Positions 26,525-39,339 are shown, numbered from the stretch's first letter. The stretch is DNA of 64,000 nucleotides from Hydractinia symbiolongicarpus (GCF_029227915.1 NC_079888.1:9469001-9533000); one strand, 5' to 3'. The notes: generated by a model not told the origin, from the sequence alone. Program-made: numbers and translations.

Positions 26525-29500
26525 ATGTCGAAAGGAGAATTAATTATGATATTTGTTGTAATCTACTGCTGCAATGCAAACATATCATTGGGGGAATTAA
26601 AAATAGCTACCAATCAAATTGCAAAACAATTGACCACTCTTGTGGATAGCAATACAAAGTGCCGTGAAATTGAATTAAAATACGAAAAATATTCGATAGA
26701 GAGCGTTGTAGACATTGAAGTTGCTGATGTAAGCAAAGAGTTTAATAAAAAGTTGGAAATCTTATTAAAATCTTTTATGACATCTGTACGGAACATTAAA
26801 ACTAAAGCTGAAAACTTTCACGACGAATACGATTACAATGAGAACATTTATGTTCCACAATACTATCACGAAGAAAGTGGCACTCTACCCACACAGATGG
26901 AAGTTTTGGCGCCAAAATTTTCGTCCAAACAAACAGTTAATTTAAACTTTAGTTACATACACACTCCTGTCAACGTTTACAATCACCATAAAGATGTTTT
27001 GAACGATGTAGCTTGGTCGAATCAACTAGACGACATTTTCAAACGAAATCTTGAAACAAACGCGAATTTATTATGGCAATTTTATGGCAGCGAAACGGGC
27101 ATGCATCGCCTCTATCCTGGCACACGGTGAGTGACTATCATGCGTTGTATCACGTCTCCAAATTAATTATACGTCTGAAAGTTGAATAATTAACTAATAT
27201 TTGTCCATGCAGAAACAGCATAAATTTTTCTTTTTAAAACTTTTAACCTTTCTGCACCCAATTTAATTTGCTCAATATGGAAGAAAAAATTACAACGTTA
27301 TAACTATCTAAAAATAAAAATATTGAGAGTCTGCATAGAAAATAAGTGTATCCAGAAATAACTAGTCAAAAGTGAGATCTGTGTTGTAGACCTGTTTTTT
27401 GCGTTTAGAAGGCACAATGCAACATATGCTTATGATTGTCGGCGACGAGTATGGTACACCGAAGCAATAACATCACCAAAAGACGTTGTCATTTTATTAG
27501 ATTTAAGTGGTTCAATGACAGGCAAACATTTTGCTATAGCTAAGTTAATAACCAGAGCATTAATAGATACATTTCAGCAGAACGATTTTTTCAACGTTGT
27601 TTTGTTTAATGACAATGTACGATTGATAATTCCATGCATTGAAACGTTGTTGCAAGCAGCAACGAAGAACAAAGCTGCCATTATAGATATGGTTGATGAT
27701 CTACCTGAACCAGGTGGACAATCAAGATCTGCTGCAGGGTTTGCAAAAGCTTTTCAGGTTTTAAACAAAAGCTCTGGAAATAATTCCACTTCGTCAGCAT
27801 GCACCCAGATGATTATTTTGGTTTCTGATGGTATTGAGAACATTGTGGAGGTGGATAAAGTGCTGGAAATCCACAATGTCAATAAGCGTGTAGTTATATT
27901 CTCATACATAATTGGTCAAAGTAATCAACACGCGATGAAGAAAATTGCTTGTGGAAACGGAGGAGAATTTTACGAATTTCCGACATTAGGTATTTATTTT
28001 GTCACGATTAAAACCTTTTTTGTTATTTATAAATTGTGGTCCCTTTTTTATAACCATCTCCAAATACACTCTTCTTATTTTGATTAGTAATGCAGGATCA
28101 ATTTTTTTACGATTTTTTACGATTTTTTTACGATATTGCACCAAATATATTGGCAGGAAATGTTAGAAATGTTAGATAGATTATGGCTGAAGCATTATTT
28201 AAGACAACAAGTCACAACGCTTACTTTTGCGTTGTTTTGTATGTAAAATGCCACGAAATCTTTCTTTAGGTAGTGTGTGGGATACTGTTACACGATACCA
28301 GCAAATACTTAGTCATCCGAAAGCATCGGAAAACGATAATATTGTGACTTTCACACATTTGTACATGGATTTAAAAGAAACAGGATTGGTTTTAACGGCA
28401 TGCATTGGCGTTTCCGGTGTAGAAAGCAATAATACTGAACGTACCTTGCTTGGTGTAGCTGGGGTTGATATCAAACATGTACTCATCGACAAGCAAGTTC
28501 CAGTAAAAACTCTTGGTGTTTTTGGCAACGCTTTTGCAATAAATAACAACGCTATTCTTCTGACGCATCCCGTTGTAAAAACATTGAGTAAAAGTTACAA
28601 TGGGCCAATTTTAACTACAGTTGATGAAGTAGAGTATTTTGTAGATCCTTCACATGGAGTTTATTTGAGAAAAGAAATGGTTGATCGCAAGTCTGGTTGC
28701 TTTAATGCAATGGTTCAAACAATGTTTGATAATTCGAAGCGATTTGTTAGATTAAACGCAACCTATTGTTATCAGCCAATTCATGAGACACCATTCACTT
28801 CTGCTGTGAAGATCTCAAACGAACAAATAAAGCGTGTTGTCGTTTCGTCATTGAGTGAAAACATCTGGCAGTCGGGAATTTCTGCTCTGACTCCTAAAAA
28901 TGACCAAACAGAAGTGGAAGTCGGAAACTTTATGTTTTGCAATTTTAAAACTGGCAACAATACAGCGTATTTCCCAAACGCAGCACAACTACAAGGTTAT
29001 CTAGTAAACATTAATTACACTTCGCTTAAAAATGCTACAGAATGTGATAAAAATATGCTTTACGAGCTTTTACTTTCAGCACACGTGATTAAACAAACTT
29101 GTCCAGAAACAACAACGGTTACACCAGACATCAAAACCATTTACATACTCATGTCCACTGGATATATGTTAGTAATTGCTAACGAAACAAGAGCAAAATT
29201 AACCAAGCGTGACATATACTCTAATGATTTCTATCTACACCCTACTTCTTATGAGAATTCTAACTCAATAGTGGTCAGTATTCAATCGTTGAAATCCAAC
29301 AAAAAGCGATTGCGTGCGGATGGTTACATTGCTATAGGGAAACACATGCGAGTGAATAACGTTACGCTTGGAGTAGCAGGCATTAATATATCGTCCACTT
29401 ACATGAAAAATATACTCTTCAACGCCACTTCTCATTTCGAGACGTTTAATTGCACTGATGGCAGTAAATATAACTGCTTTCTTATAGACGAAAATGCGTA

Positions 29501-30242
29501 TGTTGTTGCAAGTAACCATGCCAAAAATAACCATGGTTTTTTCTTTGGTTTTCTAAACGGTGTCCTGATGCAGAAATTCGTTGAATGGTCGTTGTTTGAA
29601 AAAAGGTATTTCACGAGTCCAAACTGTAGAAAGGAGGATCAGGTAGATTCCTTCACCATCAATTCAAGTTCGCGTGATTTATTTAATACCTACGAGATAC
29701 TTTGGATGGTGATGAAAGTTACAATTTCAAACTTGTTTTACGTCTGTACTTTGTTGTTAGATATACTTGCCTTAAGAATAGACAATGCTACTGCAAGCAT
29801 GAGCAAAATAGGAAACGAACAATACGGAAACTGCAGTAATTATTTTATCATTTATAAACGTACCGCAAAAACTAAGTACCCTTTTAATGAAATCTCTTGT
29901 TCACCGAATTGCAATGAAACATTCTCAATAGCAGACGTGGAAGGAACTAACTTAATGTTGATTGTAACAACCAACAACTGTCCAAGTAGATGCAAACAAC
30001 ACATAGAGGTTGGCAAAGTTTTAAGGCCAAGTTTGAGCAAACACTGTTTGATGAATTCAAATTACCGCAGACCTGTACCAAATTGTTACAGATTAACGGG
30101 TAATCATCCAGAATGCTCTGCAGGTAAATACGACATTCAACCAGTGGATCCAAAAATATATTTGTTTACAGTGTTTGCTATTTTGTTTACAATATTGTTG
30201 TCGGTAGGCTTGTATCCAATCATTAAAGTGCGAATCCTTTGA
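26525..30242 (+). CDS. Voltage-gated calcium channel alpha2/delta auxiliary subunit
   Basis: Exons 26525-27126, 27409-27989 and 28270-30242 (donors gtgagt and gtattt; acceptors tttag) join in phase to 1051 residues. Alpha2/delta proteins are extracellular subunits that raise surface level and change gating of Cav channels. Order of parts: signal peptide (about 1-22); VWA N-terminal domain (about 100-200); von Willebrand A domain (about 226-400) with an intact metal-binding site, D232-L-S234-G-S236; Cache-type region (from about 420) containing LLGVAGVDI; a long cysteine-bearing delta-like part; and a C-terminal hydrophobic segment (about 1024-1048), a membrane span or GPI signal. Length fits the family (about 1000-1150). 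The VWA text and the segment after it match CACNA2D-type proteins better than CACHD1, because the metal site is complete. The first ATG follows an acceptor-like tttcatctag at 26505. The large third exon is uninterrupted over nearly 2 kb. Confidence 0.93.
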
Positions 30243-30517
30243 ATTCATTTGCATCGCTTTCTGAGAAACTTGGCGAGAAGTCTAAATTCTCAAAAAATTA
30301 ATGGGATTACTTAGTTAAATTAAGTTCTAGTGAAAAATGTTGGTATATGATATATACCAGTGTTTCAGCAAGTAGTTAACAGAATTAGACCGTTAGCTGT
30401 GCTTTCAAACAAGTTTTTATACATAAATTAGGACAAAAATGTTTCTATGGCAAATTCATCCTGATAATGTAAAAAGTAAAGATTTATAACGTTACCTTGG
30501 CGTTGCAGATACGATTT

Positions 30518-30540
30518 CACTCATCAATTATTGATGAGTG
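30518..30540. repeat. 10-bp hairpin downstream of the alpha2/delta gene
   Basis: cactcatcaa (30518-30527) and its exact complement ttgatgagtg (30531-30540) with a 3-base loop, about 280 bp past the stop codon. It may be in the 3' UTR. Significance unknown. Confidence 0.6.
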
Positions 30541-30715
30541 TAATTTTGACTGTTAAACATAATTGTTTGGGAATTTTCATGACGTTATTAAATAATTAAC
30601 AATACAACGAATACCCAGTGTAACTGGCAATATTTTGTTAGCAATTACATATTTATGTTATTTAATCCATCATTATGTCTATCACAGATGTTACGCTTTC
30701 TAAAGTTATGTTATA

Positions 30716-31180
30716 GTTATCTCGCCCCAAACGTACAGTGCAATGTAATAGCTTCATTAATTTTAATAGTACTATCTTAATTCGGTATTTTCAGCCACAG
30801 ACAGAATTGGTGCTTTTTTATAATAAACAAGTTGATTTGTGGAGAATTCCATTTACTTCAGGAATCCAATATTTACGGATTACCTTGAAATCATCATCCA
30901 ATTACGATTCATATATAAAAAATAACATTTTTAAAAATATGTCAAATTTATTTTTTTTCTGTTGGGCAGATTTAGAATCGTTGATCAAAATGTATAAGAA
31001 CATAAGCATGCACAAATACAGAATTGCATTAAAAGGGCATTTCTATGACGTCATCAACTAATCCCGCATGGTCTCTAGTACTCCGTCTTTTAATTAATAG
31101 ACCCAAACTAAAAAGTGCAATGCAATAGCTTCATCAAATTAAAAAGCGCTATTGATGTCAGTCTAATGCTTTGGCATTTT
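30716..31180 (+). repeat. Degenerate CCCGTGGAAAAATCCAC-family fragments
   Basis: Shares with copies B and C the segment (a/g)agtgcaatgcaatggcttcattaat (at 30738 and 31110), acagacagaattgg followed by an AT-rich tail, ttgtggagaattccatttac, and ttctatgacgtcatcaacta. Two overlapping decayed copies are likely. Confidence 0.5.
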
Positions 31181-33497
31181 TCTGTGATGTCAAGAAAATC
31201 AAGGACATATATTTTTCGCCGATATAAAAGCATAACCCGATCAATCGAGATAACGTCGAGTTGAAAATGTCTTGTACGCTCACTCTGTATATGTGCCAGA
31301 GTTGATATAAAATAAAGTGAATAGAGTATACCTTCTTATAGATACGTTAAGGAAAGGTATTTGGCGTTGTAAAAACGACAGCTGTGTTATAGTTTAAATT
31401 TCTTCAACTTAATATTTCTTGCATGGACAAGAAGGATATAGACTTTGTGTATTATCACTTCCAAGTCCTTTCTTTGTCTCAACAGTATAAGTTCTGCGAC
31501 GAATTCAACTAAACCTTAATATTTGAATTGAATCCGTGCTGTGGTGGTAATTCTTTTATACTTACCCGTCCGTCTGTTTCAGTACTTTTAACCTTACCTT
31601 TGCTGTTCTGGAGAAACTTTAGACATTTTTTTGGTATCATCTGCATGATTTGTTTTATTGTTGCAATGTTTGCAAGGTGTTTTCCTATTTGTGCCTTTAT
31701 TCCTTACTCCTGTTTTGTACCATGAGATCGTGTTCGGAAACTTGGGTAGGTTTTTTTACCATAACCATCATGGCTATGTAAATCGAACACTAACACATGC
31801 TTTTTTGACCAAATCAAAACAACTGTATATTCATCAATGACGAAAATGGCACTATTTCCAATATTTGTTATCCCATAAAACGCATTATCTGATATTAAGG
31901 TATGTAAGGGAAAGTCCCACTATGTTCGTCAATAATTTCAAATTTGCATGTATCTCCTTTGGCTGTAACTATGTTTAAATGTTTAGTGAAAAATTCATAA
32001 TTAGATATGAAGGAATCCATACGATGTATCACTTTCGGTTAATATCTGGTCCAGATTATAAACCATTAAACGTAAGACTAACATACTGTAAACAAACACA
32101 TGCATGAGCATTGTAGGTCTCACGTATCTCGAAACCTAGAATTTCCTTGGCTAAAAGAGTTAGCAAATTTCGGTTGTATTAGGTTTAGGGTTACTTTCTA
32201 AATTCCAGTCAATTTTGTCAAAGAACAATGTTGTGGTTGGTGCACCAAAAGTTATATTATTTTTTGTAGTTATAAGTCCTTTATGCGTCTGAAGTGAGCC
32301 ACAGTGACAAGTAGTGTTATATAGCTAGGGCAAAAATAAAATAATAAACGATGCAGCAGAATACTAGAAATATACTATTTTAATTAAATGAGTTTGCTAC
32401 TAAAATCCTAATCGGGATAACCCATAGCTAGTTAGCTAGCTATGCATTCGCTAACTTTGCAGACCGCATTGCAGGTACATGCATGAGAAACGTAAACATA
32501 TTGAGCTTGGTTTTGGGCTACAGATAAATGATAGTGTAAAAATACCCAAATTAAAACGGGGAAAGAAAACGACGTCTGGTTCCGTGAGACAAAGCTGCCA
32601 GTTTCGGCCAATTATTTTACATTTACAAAAAATGTAATAATATGTTGAACAGCTTTTAAAGTTTTTGTTGACAAAATAATTACATAAAAAGGTTCTGTTT
32701 TTTAAAGCTTTTTTAGCGAAAAACAAAAACATTATTCCTCAAGTTATCAATTAAACTAATAAATGGAAACGAACGATGTGAATCTCAATATACCGGTAAT
32801 TAGACGCAACGGTTACTCAAGGATAGATGAAACACCTATTACTTTTCTGGAAAATACTGGCTGTATTTCCCAAACTCTGAAATAAAAGTGAGATAAATAT
32901 TTTATCGAATAGTGCTATTTTGTTATAAAGTAAAAAATCTAAAAATAGGTGAAAACTTATCACATTTTTCGAGTTGCCGGCTCCCAAGCTTAAAAGGTAC
33001 AGGTGTTTGAAGCATATCGTATAAAAAACCACAGTATTTATTTATTCTACTCGAGAGTACTAAAACATTGCCTAGATTATGCTTTTTGGGTCTCGTTCCA
33101 AATGTTTCTCCTTTGTATATTTTTACCTTCGCACTGTGATAAAATTTTAACAATTCAGTTTTAAGAACAAATGTCAAGAACATTAATATCTTAGTTTCGT
33201 GTCCATATTTATTAATGTTTGCATCTTTTTGCTTAAAACGTAGACGAGTATGAACCAAAAATTGTTTATTGAGGTGTAGTAAACAAATTAGATTTTATAG
33301 AAAAAAACTGAGGAAAAAATGTTATGGTATATTTTTCTTTTTTCATCTTTTTCCTGTTTTGGATGTTGCATTGGATTGGATATAACCACGCAACATTCTG
33401 TGAAACATTTTGCCTTTTTGAATGCCAAATCAAATGCCATATCGAATGCAAAATATAGAAATAATATCAAAGCTTAAATATCAAGTTCATCAGCTAA

Positions 33498-33718
33498 TGT
33501 AAAAACGGACAGAAAAATTGGACCGAAGATGAAGTTAACCTCTTAATTGATTTATATGAAGCCGACCTTGTTTTGCGGACTTTTTCTGTAAAGAATACAG
33601 CAAGAAAAACGTAAATGAAAAAGCAGTTAATGACACCAGTGAGCAGCTGGAAGTTTTACAGTCGACGAAAGAAAATCGAGGTGGATCAATTCGCGCTGTT
33701 CTTCACATGACGAAGTAA
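33498..33718 (+). pseudogene. MADF/Myb-SANT-like domain fragment with frameshift
   Basis: One frame carries KNWTEDEVNLLIDLYE, the start of a MADF or Myb/SANT-like DNA-binding domain. After about 25 residues the match moves to another frame (FCKEYSKKNVNEKAVND, then EQLEV) that ends at a stop at 33716-33718. The order of motifs (W-T-x-E-E-x-x-L-L-I-x-L-Y-E, then K-x-x-x-N-V-x-E-K-A) is what the family shows. A one- or two-base indel near 33575 separates the halves. Such domains often come from Harbinger-type transposons or from host transcription factors; either way this copy is broken. Confidence 0.6.
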
Positions 33719-34883
33719 TAACAGGATAGCCTGTGTTCTTATTTCAGCTCAAGTTGCAGGAAAGTTAATTATTAAAAAGTATGTTACACCTGAAACGCTG
33801 CATCGTAATGAGCACCTCACTGGTTATTCGACATATTTCATTCTTGTACTAAGGCGCTCAACCTAGATGTGCGGCATGGTTAACCTGAACTTAACACTCA
33901 AGCTGGCGTTCAACGCTGGATCACTGAGCTAGTCTATTTAATAGTAGCCGTATTTTTTCTGTGTGTTCAAAATAACCAAGTTTTACATTCACTGGGTGTG
34001 TAATGTAATTATTTAATGTACGAAAAACCGATGCAGGAAATATTTACGACAGGAGAAATCTGAAGACTGCCAAACTTTCCAACGGGTTAACGACTTGTCT
34101 CTATAATAGTAGCCGTATTCGTCTGTTAGCTTCTTTCTTTTTTATTCTAGGCCCCCGGCAGAGTAAATAACTTGCTGGCGGGCGAACTCGTGGATTTCTT
34201 TACAACATTAGTGTTCTATATATAACTTAGCTATCTGTTTATTCATCAGCAGATTCGTACCTTTCTGTGGTGAAAAGGTTAACTTGTTATACGTAAATTT
34301 TCTAATGCAGAGACAGAATAGGTGAAAGTTTAAAAGATGATTAGATAAAAAGATGATCAGATAAAAGAAATATAGAAGGAAAAAAATGCTTTGTCATTTT
34401 CACAATGTCTTGAACTTTGTGGTAAAATCTGATGATCTTACTAAATCAGAAATTCGCAAACACTCTAATGTCATGAGATCTTACTTCAACCAAATACTGA
34501 TCAGTTTATTGTTTTAGGCAATGAAAAGTACATTAGAATCGAGATGTTTAAAGTATCCTGAACTGGATAGGGTTTTTGTTTAAAATATAACACAGTAGCG
34601 AAAAAAAACATTTCTAAACAAGTAATTGACTTGATTATTTTTAACGACAGTTAGGGGAGCTTGTGACCAAAGTAGTATTCTTTTAATTTTAAATTGAACA
34701 AAAAATCAACAAGTATAGCTAAATAACTAGCTAGTTAGTTATGCATACAAAAAATGATTTCTAAATCCAGTCCACAACACATCCTTGTTCTTTAATAAAG
34801 CCTGGAATCAATACAAACAAAATTTTTAAACATAACAAATCGGGTACACAGATATCCCAATAAATGAGGCAAAAGTGCTAATT

Positions 34884-34910
34884 AAAAATCTGTGAAAGTC
34901 ACAGATTTTT
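34884..34910. repeat. Perfect 12-bp hairpin
   Basis: aaaaatctgtga (34884-34895) and tcacagattttt (34899-34910) with a 3-base loop. It is followed by a T-run, so it superficially resembles a terminator, but nothing supports that role in this genome. Confidence 0.6.
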
Positions 34911-35580
34911 TTATTTTCACGTGACCAGCCTCCACCATGTTTGTCCCGCCGTCAAATATACAAAAAAAGATAACTGGTCTTGAGATCGAGTTTGGTTGTT
35001 ATTTTTTTTAAAAAAAGCGGAACTACTTCTTGTATGTTTTTGATAAATATGTTCTTAACTTAGGCTTGATGTGTTTGTTTGCTTTGTAAACACTTTTTTT
35101 TGCCCTGAATGTCCTTATTTGTGTTTTTGATTAAAAGTTGCGAGATTATTTTGACTAAAAAATATCTGATCAGATTATAATGGATTGGAAGAAATAAAAT
35201 GTTGCTAAAAGTTATCGTATTGTAAACATAAATGTTTCGAAAATAACATACATGTATAAAAAATGTTTGAAAATAACTGTTTCTTGTTAATTAATTTAAA
35301 ACTTGCTTCACGCATTCCACAGGATTGTTTGGTTAGTTAACCTTTGGCTGTCGTAGAAAAAAGTGAGGCTATTCGTACATTAATACAAGCTTTGTTTTGT
35401 CTCACTTTCCCTAAACTTTTTAATTACGATTGGGTAGCGGTGTATCATTTCCGAGGCCACGTTTTTAAGCAAAACTTAACAAAAACTTCTTGAAGTAAAA
35501 AATCGAAGTCAAGATAATTCAAATAGCTAAACAACGTCTTGTAGTGCATGTGAGGCGAGGATATGCATCCCAGTGGGCAC

Positions 35581-36050
35581 TTCAACGTTGAATCAACGTT
35601 GAAAAGACGTTGCTTGCGACGTTGAAAAGACGTTGATTTTACGTTGCAAATGAAAGTTTTTTTGACGTCTTTTTCCGACGTCTATTCAACGTCGGACATC
35701 AACGTCTTTTCAACGTTGAAACAACGTCTCGCAACGTCTTTTCAACGTTGAAACAACGTCTCGCAACGTCTTTTCAACGTTGAAACAACGTTGCAGGACG
35801 TTGTTTCAACGTTGAAAAGACGTTGATGTCCGACGTTGAATAGACGTCGGAAAAAGACGTCAAAAAAACTTTCATTTGCAACGTAAAATCAACGTCTTTT
35901 CAACGTCGCAAGCTACGTTGAAACAACGTCCTGCAACGTCTCTTCAACGTTGAAACAACGTCTCGCTACGTCTTTTAAACATTGAAATAACTTCTCGCAA
36001 CGTCTTTTCAACGTTGAAAAAACGTCTAACAACGTCTAATCAACGTCGTT
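35581..36050. repeat. Left subterminal AACGTTGAA/GACGTC array
   Basis: Dense repeats of (aacgttgaaa(a/c)aacgtc) and its complement. The array contains a 117-bp perfect inverted repeat (35612-35728 with 35797-35913). The spacer 35729-35796 holds a 30-bp unit in two copies. CpG density is far above the surrounding AT-rich DNA. Confidence 0.9.
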
Positions 36051-36494
36051 TGGAAATGCTCTCGCAACCGTTATTCAGCGTCTTTTCAACCTTAAGAAAC
36101 AGACAAACTTGACCGAATCAAATCATAATCGCCATTGTGGCTTCAGTTTTATATGTCCATAGTTTACATGTCCATGTATCTATTCCCTAGCATGATTCCG
36201 ACGCTTATATTTGTGTTACGTTATTTGTACATGGTTATTGCGAAAAAGAAATAAAATCATTTCTACGATATGTCATTTTTTTATTATAAACATCGGCAGT
36301 ATATACAACTTCTCCGCTGAAAACTTCCTAAATGAAACTTAACGGAGTTTTATAATACAAAATATAAAAACGATATTTCAAGTATTCACAACTGGTACTA
36401 TGTGAGAATCTCCAGCGTTCCAACCCAATGCAAAAAATGTAACGCAGCAATGACGAGGTTGTTAAACGTGCAGTATTTGCAAATTTATAGCTGC

Positions 36495-36590
36495 GATTTC
36501 ATGTGCCAGGCACGCCTCCTGATAAGGCAGCCTGTTAGTATGCTCAAATCACCTAAAGTGTCAAGCAAAACTGTTGCACCGAAGTCTTTA
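36495..36590 (+). repeat. Single diverged copy of the 162-bp repeat unit
   Basis: catgtgccaggcacgcctcctgataaggcagcctgttagtatgctc...gtgtcaagcaaaactg matches the core of the tandem unit at 38001-38530 with several substitutions. It is in the same orientation, 1.5 kb to the left inside the same transposon. Confidence 0.7.
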
Positions 36591-37040
36591 ATCAAGCATT
36601 GGTTAGAGAAAAAGTATGTTTTCTTAATGAAGTCAGAGTTGAATACAAGGGTGTTTGTTAAGGATACCAGATGCGAATAAATACGATCATGATGCTATAC
36701 TTTATAAAAAGTGTGAAAAGCCACCGTCCTCACCAGGTGCAAGAAGTCCAGGAATCGAGGTTGAAAATTACAATAAAAATATAATGAATATTATATTAGC
36801 ACTGTATTTCCTTAAAAAAAGCACCCACTCATGCATATTCCATACTTTTACTAGTCACAAGTCCGATCTCTAGTAGAAACACTAAAAATTGTTGAGCTAA
36901 AATCACTTTAACATTTTGCCATTCTAATTTTCTGCCACCCAATCAAAATTAATATAAGCTAGAAGAATTTATTACGGCGCTTGAAAAATTTATAATCCTC
37001 TCTGATATAAAAGTTGTAAATTATTTAAAAATTAATCGAT

Positions 37041-37558
37041 TTAATTTTCTTCGGCATTAGTTCTTCCCGCTCCTCCACATCTATCAGGTGCATATTTAAG
37101 GATTGATGCCGTACACGCACGAACTTCTCCTTCTGTCGCATTCTTTTGATGTTTGATAACAGTTTCTACAACGTAACAAAATTCTTATCACATATTGATG
37201 GAGGTAGTTTACAGTACAACAGCTGGACAAATAGATTTCCTCAGATTAATGTGTATTTTTCCCCCTGAACGTCGACCCCTCGAAATGGCGGGAAAAACTT
37301 AATACAAACTTGTCGGTTTGGATTAGCACTTTAATAAGAGCTATTGTATTTATTTGTACATATTTTAACCGACAATAAATAAATTAACAACAACAAACTA
37401 AAACGCTTACAAGCACATATATAAATTGAATATTAGGAATAGGATTTTTTTACTAACCGACAACAGCTTTATATAAGTTCATCCTTGCAAACCCAACCTT
37501 TTCACTTTTTCCCTTCCCTTTCATGTTGAGTGCCGACATTACTTCATTATTCATGATT
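37041..37558 (-). CDS. DUF4806-type protein, last two exons (partial)
   Basis: Exon 37558-37458 (acceptor tattatag, donor gttagt) joins in phase to 37165-37041, which ends in a stop. The 75 or so residues contain NNEVMSALNMKGKGKS and FARMNLYKAVV, then KHQKNATEGEVRACTASILKYAP and a closing DR. This is the usual C-terminal pattern of DUF4806: a short helix, a W/M-K-G-x-x-x-K motif, an F-x-x-hydrophobic-x-L strand, and a final E-x-x-hydrophobic ... hydrophobic-R-x-A-P-D-R helix. The upstream part of the gene was not found. It lies within the 35569-41143 transposon downstream of the transposase, so it is probably a second element-encoded protein or the tail of the same one. Confidence 0.6.
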
Positions 37559-38000
37559 CTATAATGAAAGTGGAATAAAAGTAAAACAATCGACATCGTA
37601 AGCGCATTTAATATAAGATCAAATACCGGATTGTAAGACTGTCGAATGAGGCATGAAGTTGGCTGATAGAAAATCTCAATCTTTTTCCAGCTCTTTGCAA
37701 TAATTACAAGTTTAATAACTAAGTTTTAACCTAATTTGTATATATACATAATACTAGTGGTGTGTGCAGGTCTCTGGTATAAAGCAAGTAGTGATCACCA
37801 AGTTAATTTTCTTATTTTTGTTATAATTTTAGTGTAAGAATTGTAAAAGTTGGATTTTTTAAGTCAAAACAAATTAAAAGAATTTACATGGGCTTTGGAA
37901 CAAAACATGCAGCTTTTTAAATATGATGATTTATAACTAAGAATTACTAAATACTTGATATTTAGCTTCAGCTATATATTTTTTTGTCACAATGTTTTCG

Positions 38001-38530
38001 AATAGATTGCTATAAATGCTTGCATATGCCAGGCACGCCCTCTTATAAGGCAGCCTGTTAGCATGCTCCAACCACCTGTATGTGTCAAGCATAACTGGTG
38101 CACATGAAAGCAAAATAGCAAAAATTTTAAATGGTTATTGAATCAAAAGTTATATCTTCAAATAGATTGCTATAAGTATGCTTGCATGTGCCAGGCACGC
38201 CCTCTTATAAGGCAGCCTGTCAGCATGCTCCAACCACCTGTATGTGTCAAGCATAACTGGTGCACATGAAAGCAAAATAGCAAAAATTTTAAATGGTTAT
38301 TGAATCAAAAGTTATATCTTCAAATAGATTGCTATAAGTATGCTTGCATGTGCCAGGCACGCCCTCTTATAAGGCAGCCTGTCAGCATGCTCCAACCACC
38401 TGTATGTGTCAAGCATAACTGGTGCACATGAAAGCAAAATAGCAAAAAATTTAAATGGTTATTGAATCAAAAGTTATATCTTCAAATAAATTAGTAAACG
38501 TATGCTTGCATATGCCAGGCATGCATTAAT
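38001..38530 (+). repeat. 162-bp tandem repeat, about 3.3 copies
   Basis: Units start at 38001, 38161, 38323 and (partial) about 38485, each beginning aaatagattgctataa and containing gccaggcacgccctcttataaggcagcctgt. Copies 2 and 3 are nearly identical; copy 1 and the partial copy 4 are more diverged. The array lies just downstream of the transposase reading frame, where its missing C-terminal part would be expected. Confidence 0.92.
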
Positions 38531-38667
38531 TTCGCAAATCAGTCAATGAAAATTTTTGGGAGACTTAATTTCTCGAATGCAATGCAAATTCGCAAAAAAT
38601 TCTGACAATAAATATATATGTAGAATAAAATATAAATATTTTATTGTTTTGTTTTTACATAGAGTGC

Positions 38668-39339
38668 TCAATAAAAATCGAGCTGAATAATATATAAATT
38701 AACCAACTTGCTGGAAATTAACGTTATTTGATTTCTGGATAATTTGCATAGTCTTGGACCATCTTTAATCAGGAAATTCAGTAGACGTTTAACGACCCCT
38801 AGACATACCAAATGCATGTAATCTAAAACAAAGTCTGTAACACAACATATGTTATACTGTATCAGGGGGCTTAATTTGAGCTGGTGTTTTTTGTACTCAT
38901 ATTTTAGAAAACCAGCGTCAGTACGGGGATTTTTATCAATGTCATTAAAGATTATCCGACCTTCGATATACTCTCCAGCAACAGTACAACGTTCACAACC
39001 GTCGTATCCTGTATGGCCTTTTATGCCTTTTAAAAATTGCCTTGCTGGGGCGTCGCAAGTGAAAAAGTGCAAAGCCACTCGTACATCAATATCATTTACG
39101 ATCATGGTATCACTTCGAAGTTTATGCAGCTCTTCCAGAAATTCATGGCAAAAGTATTCAACAGGTGTTGGTTTGCTATTGCCACAAAAAAGTGCTATCA
39201 CAAATGGTGTTGCATATTCAAATTGACCTAGAATTGGCCAAAATTGGGTGCTTGATGACTTATATAAAGGTATTCCATCTATATTTATTGCAAGCTTGAT
39301 ATATTCTGTTACGGTGATGTTCGGATTGTTAAGAAGCAT
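38668..39339 (-). pseudogene. TNP2-like DNA transposase, truncated
   Basis: 223 residues with the order of motifs seen in TNP2-related transposases of animals: NIDGIPLYKSSS near the start (first catalytic aspartate region); FVIALFCGNSKP; FFTCDAPARQFLKGIKGHTGYDGCERC (second aspartate, then a C-x-x-C knuckle); and DYMHLVCLGVVKRLLNFL, close to the 'D-x-M-H' block of TNP2. The frame stops soon after, so the third acidic residue and the C-terminal part are absent. Upstream, N-terminal sequence was not identified either. It is most likely a dead or incompletely spliced copy. It sits inside the 35569-41143 element on its minus strand. Confidence 0.8.

Larger units (their letters stand above)
30243..35568. 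other. Gene-poor interval
   Basis: No intact gene is supported. It contains degenerate CCCGTGGAAAAATCCAC-family pieces (30716-31180), short hairpins (30518-30540 and 34884-34910), a frameshifted MADF/Myb-like fragment (33498-33718), and a repeated motif atagtagccgtatt at 33943 and 34109. The rest is AT-rich without recognisable features. Confidence 0.45.

Noticed and set aside
32923-33258. 111-codon minus-strand frame
   Set aside because: It is open but has no domain, start context or splice support; kept out as probable chance in AT-rich DNA.
34884-34925. Rho-independent-type terminator (hairpin plus T-run)
   Set aside because: The genome is eukaryotic and there is no gene directly upstream; treated only as a hairpin.
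38001-38530. CRISPR-like array
   Set aside because: The 162-bp units are contiguous tandem repeats without unique spacers, inside a eukaryotic transposon.
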